Source of the DNA: Deltaproteobacteria bacterium
GTDB lineage: Bacteria > Bdellovibrionota_C > UBA2361 > SZUA-149 > JADYYL01
Assembly (NCBI GenBank): GCA_020853655.1
Contig: JADYYL010000369.1
Coordinates: forward strand, 1 to 14,950
Length of the DNA: 14,950 nt
Reading direction: 5' to 3'
The notes under the pieces are model-generated. The model did not search any database and had not been told where the DNA came from. It was given only the letters and a program-made list of their open reading frames with translations. Below are positions 14,760 through 14,950 of this stretch, piece by piece. Both the position numbers and the translations under genes were made by a program. Each line of letters opens with the position of its first letter. The first letter of the stretch is position 1.

Positions 14760-14950
14760 ATGGGCGATGAGAAAGAAATCGAAGTGGTGATTGCCGGTCT
14801 CGTCCTGGATCCGGGATCAAACGCGCCGATCGTTATCCTCAAGGATGCGAGTGGTGAGCAGGCGCTCCCGATCTGGATCGGCTTGGCCGAGGCGACCGCC
14901 ATCGCATCCGCGCTGAAACAGGTTCCGTTTGTTCGGCCCATGACACACGA
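14760..14950 (+). CDS. Bifunctional nuclease domain (DUF151) protein, N-terminal part
   Basis: The last 191 bases encode the first 63 residues of a DUF151/BFN-family protein, cut by the window edge. The family hallmark is visible: a short first strand (EVVIAGLVLDPGSNAPIVIL), then LPIWIGLAEATAIASAL and the start of the P-R/P-THD motif (VRPMTH). Members have been described with DNase and RNase activity, although the role of most bacterial copies is unclear. ATG at 14760 is the first start in this frame after the miaB stop; its ribosome site is weak. The close spacing suggests one transcript with miaB, an arrangement I recall from deltaproteobacteria. Confidence 0.85.
   Translation, partial: MGDEKEIEVVIAGLVLDPGSNAPIVILKDASGEQALPIWIGLAEATAIASALKQVPFVRPMTH

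Overview
The window looks like ordinary chromosome from a Gram-negative, moderately GC-rich bacterium. Lipobox proteins, a biosynthetic arginine decarboxylase, a sigma54-type activator and the miaB-bifunctional nuclease order would fit a deltaproteobacterium in the broad sense (Myxococcota, Bdellovibrionota or relatives). That placement is inference and weak. GTG and TTG starts are common. There is no transposase, integrase, phage gene or CRISPR array.

Layout. (1) 1-371: 3' end of rlmN (23S rRNA/tRNA A-methylase). (2) 708-3245: a two-gene phosphorelay operon, a sensorless hybrid histidine kinase followed nine bases later by an NtrC-type activator whose sigma54-contact loop reads GAFTSA instead of GAFTGA. 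(3) 3247-5259, minus strand: a tRNA nucleotidyltransferase (cca/pcnB superfamily) and, upstream of it, a small HNH nuclease. A parS-like 16-mer lies between them. (4) 5647-5865: tRNA-Ile(GAT) and tRNA-Ala(TGC), the pair normally found inside an rrn spacer but here with no rRNA. Neither encodes its CCA end. (5) 5866-7197: one unrecognised 193-aa protein set between two unusually hairpin-rich gaps. (6) 7198-7941: a degenerate receiver-domain protein lacking the phosphorylation site. (7) 8147-9925 and beyond, minus strand: speA, whose conserved N-terminus continues upstream of every normal start codon. (8) 10202-11050, minus strand: an SDR oxidoreductase. (9) 11214-13155: a membrane-anchored protein and two lipoproteins, all of unknown function. 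(10) 13256-14737: miaB, followed by the start of a bifunctional nuclease (DUF151) gene cut by the window edge.

Theme. Much of the window serves tRNA and ribosome maturation (RlmN, CCA/A-adding enzyme, two tRNAs, MiaB). Regulation is represented by the kinase/activator pair and the pseudo-receiver. I see no clear new multigene system. The best leads are the parS-like site, the missing speA start codon, the long hairpin at 6843-6890, the hairpin cluster after tRNA-Ala, and the altered signalling residues in the activator and the pseudo-receiver.
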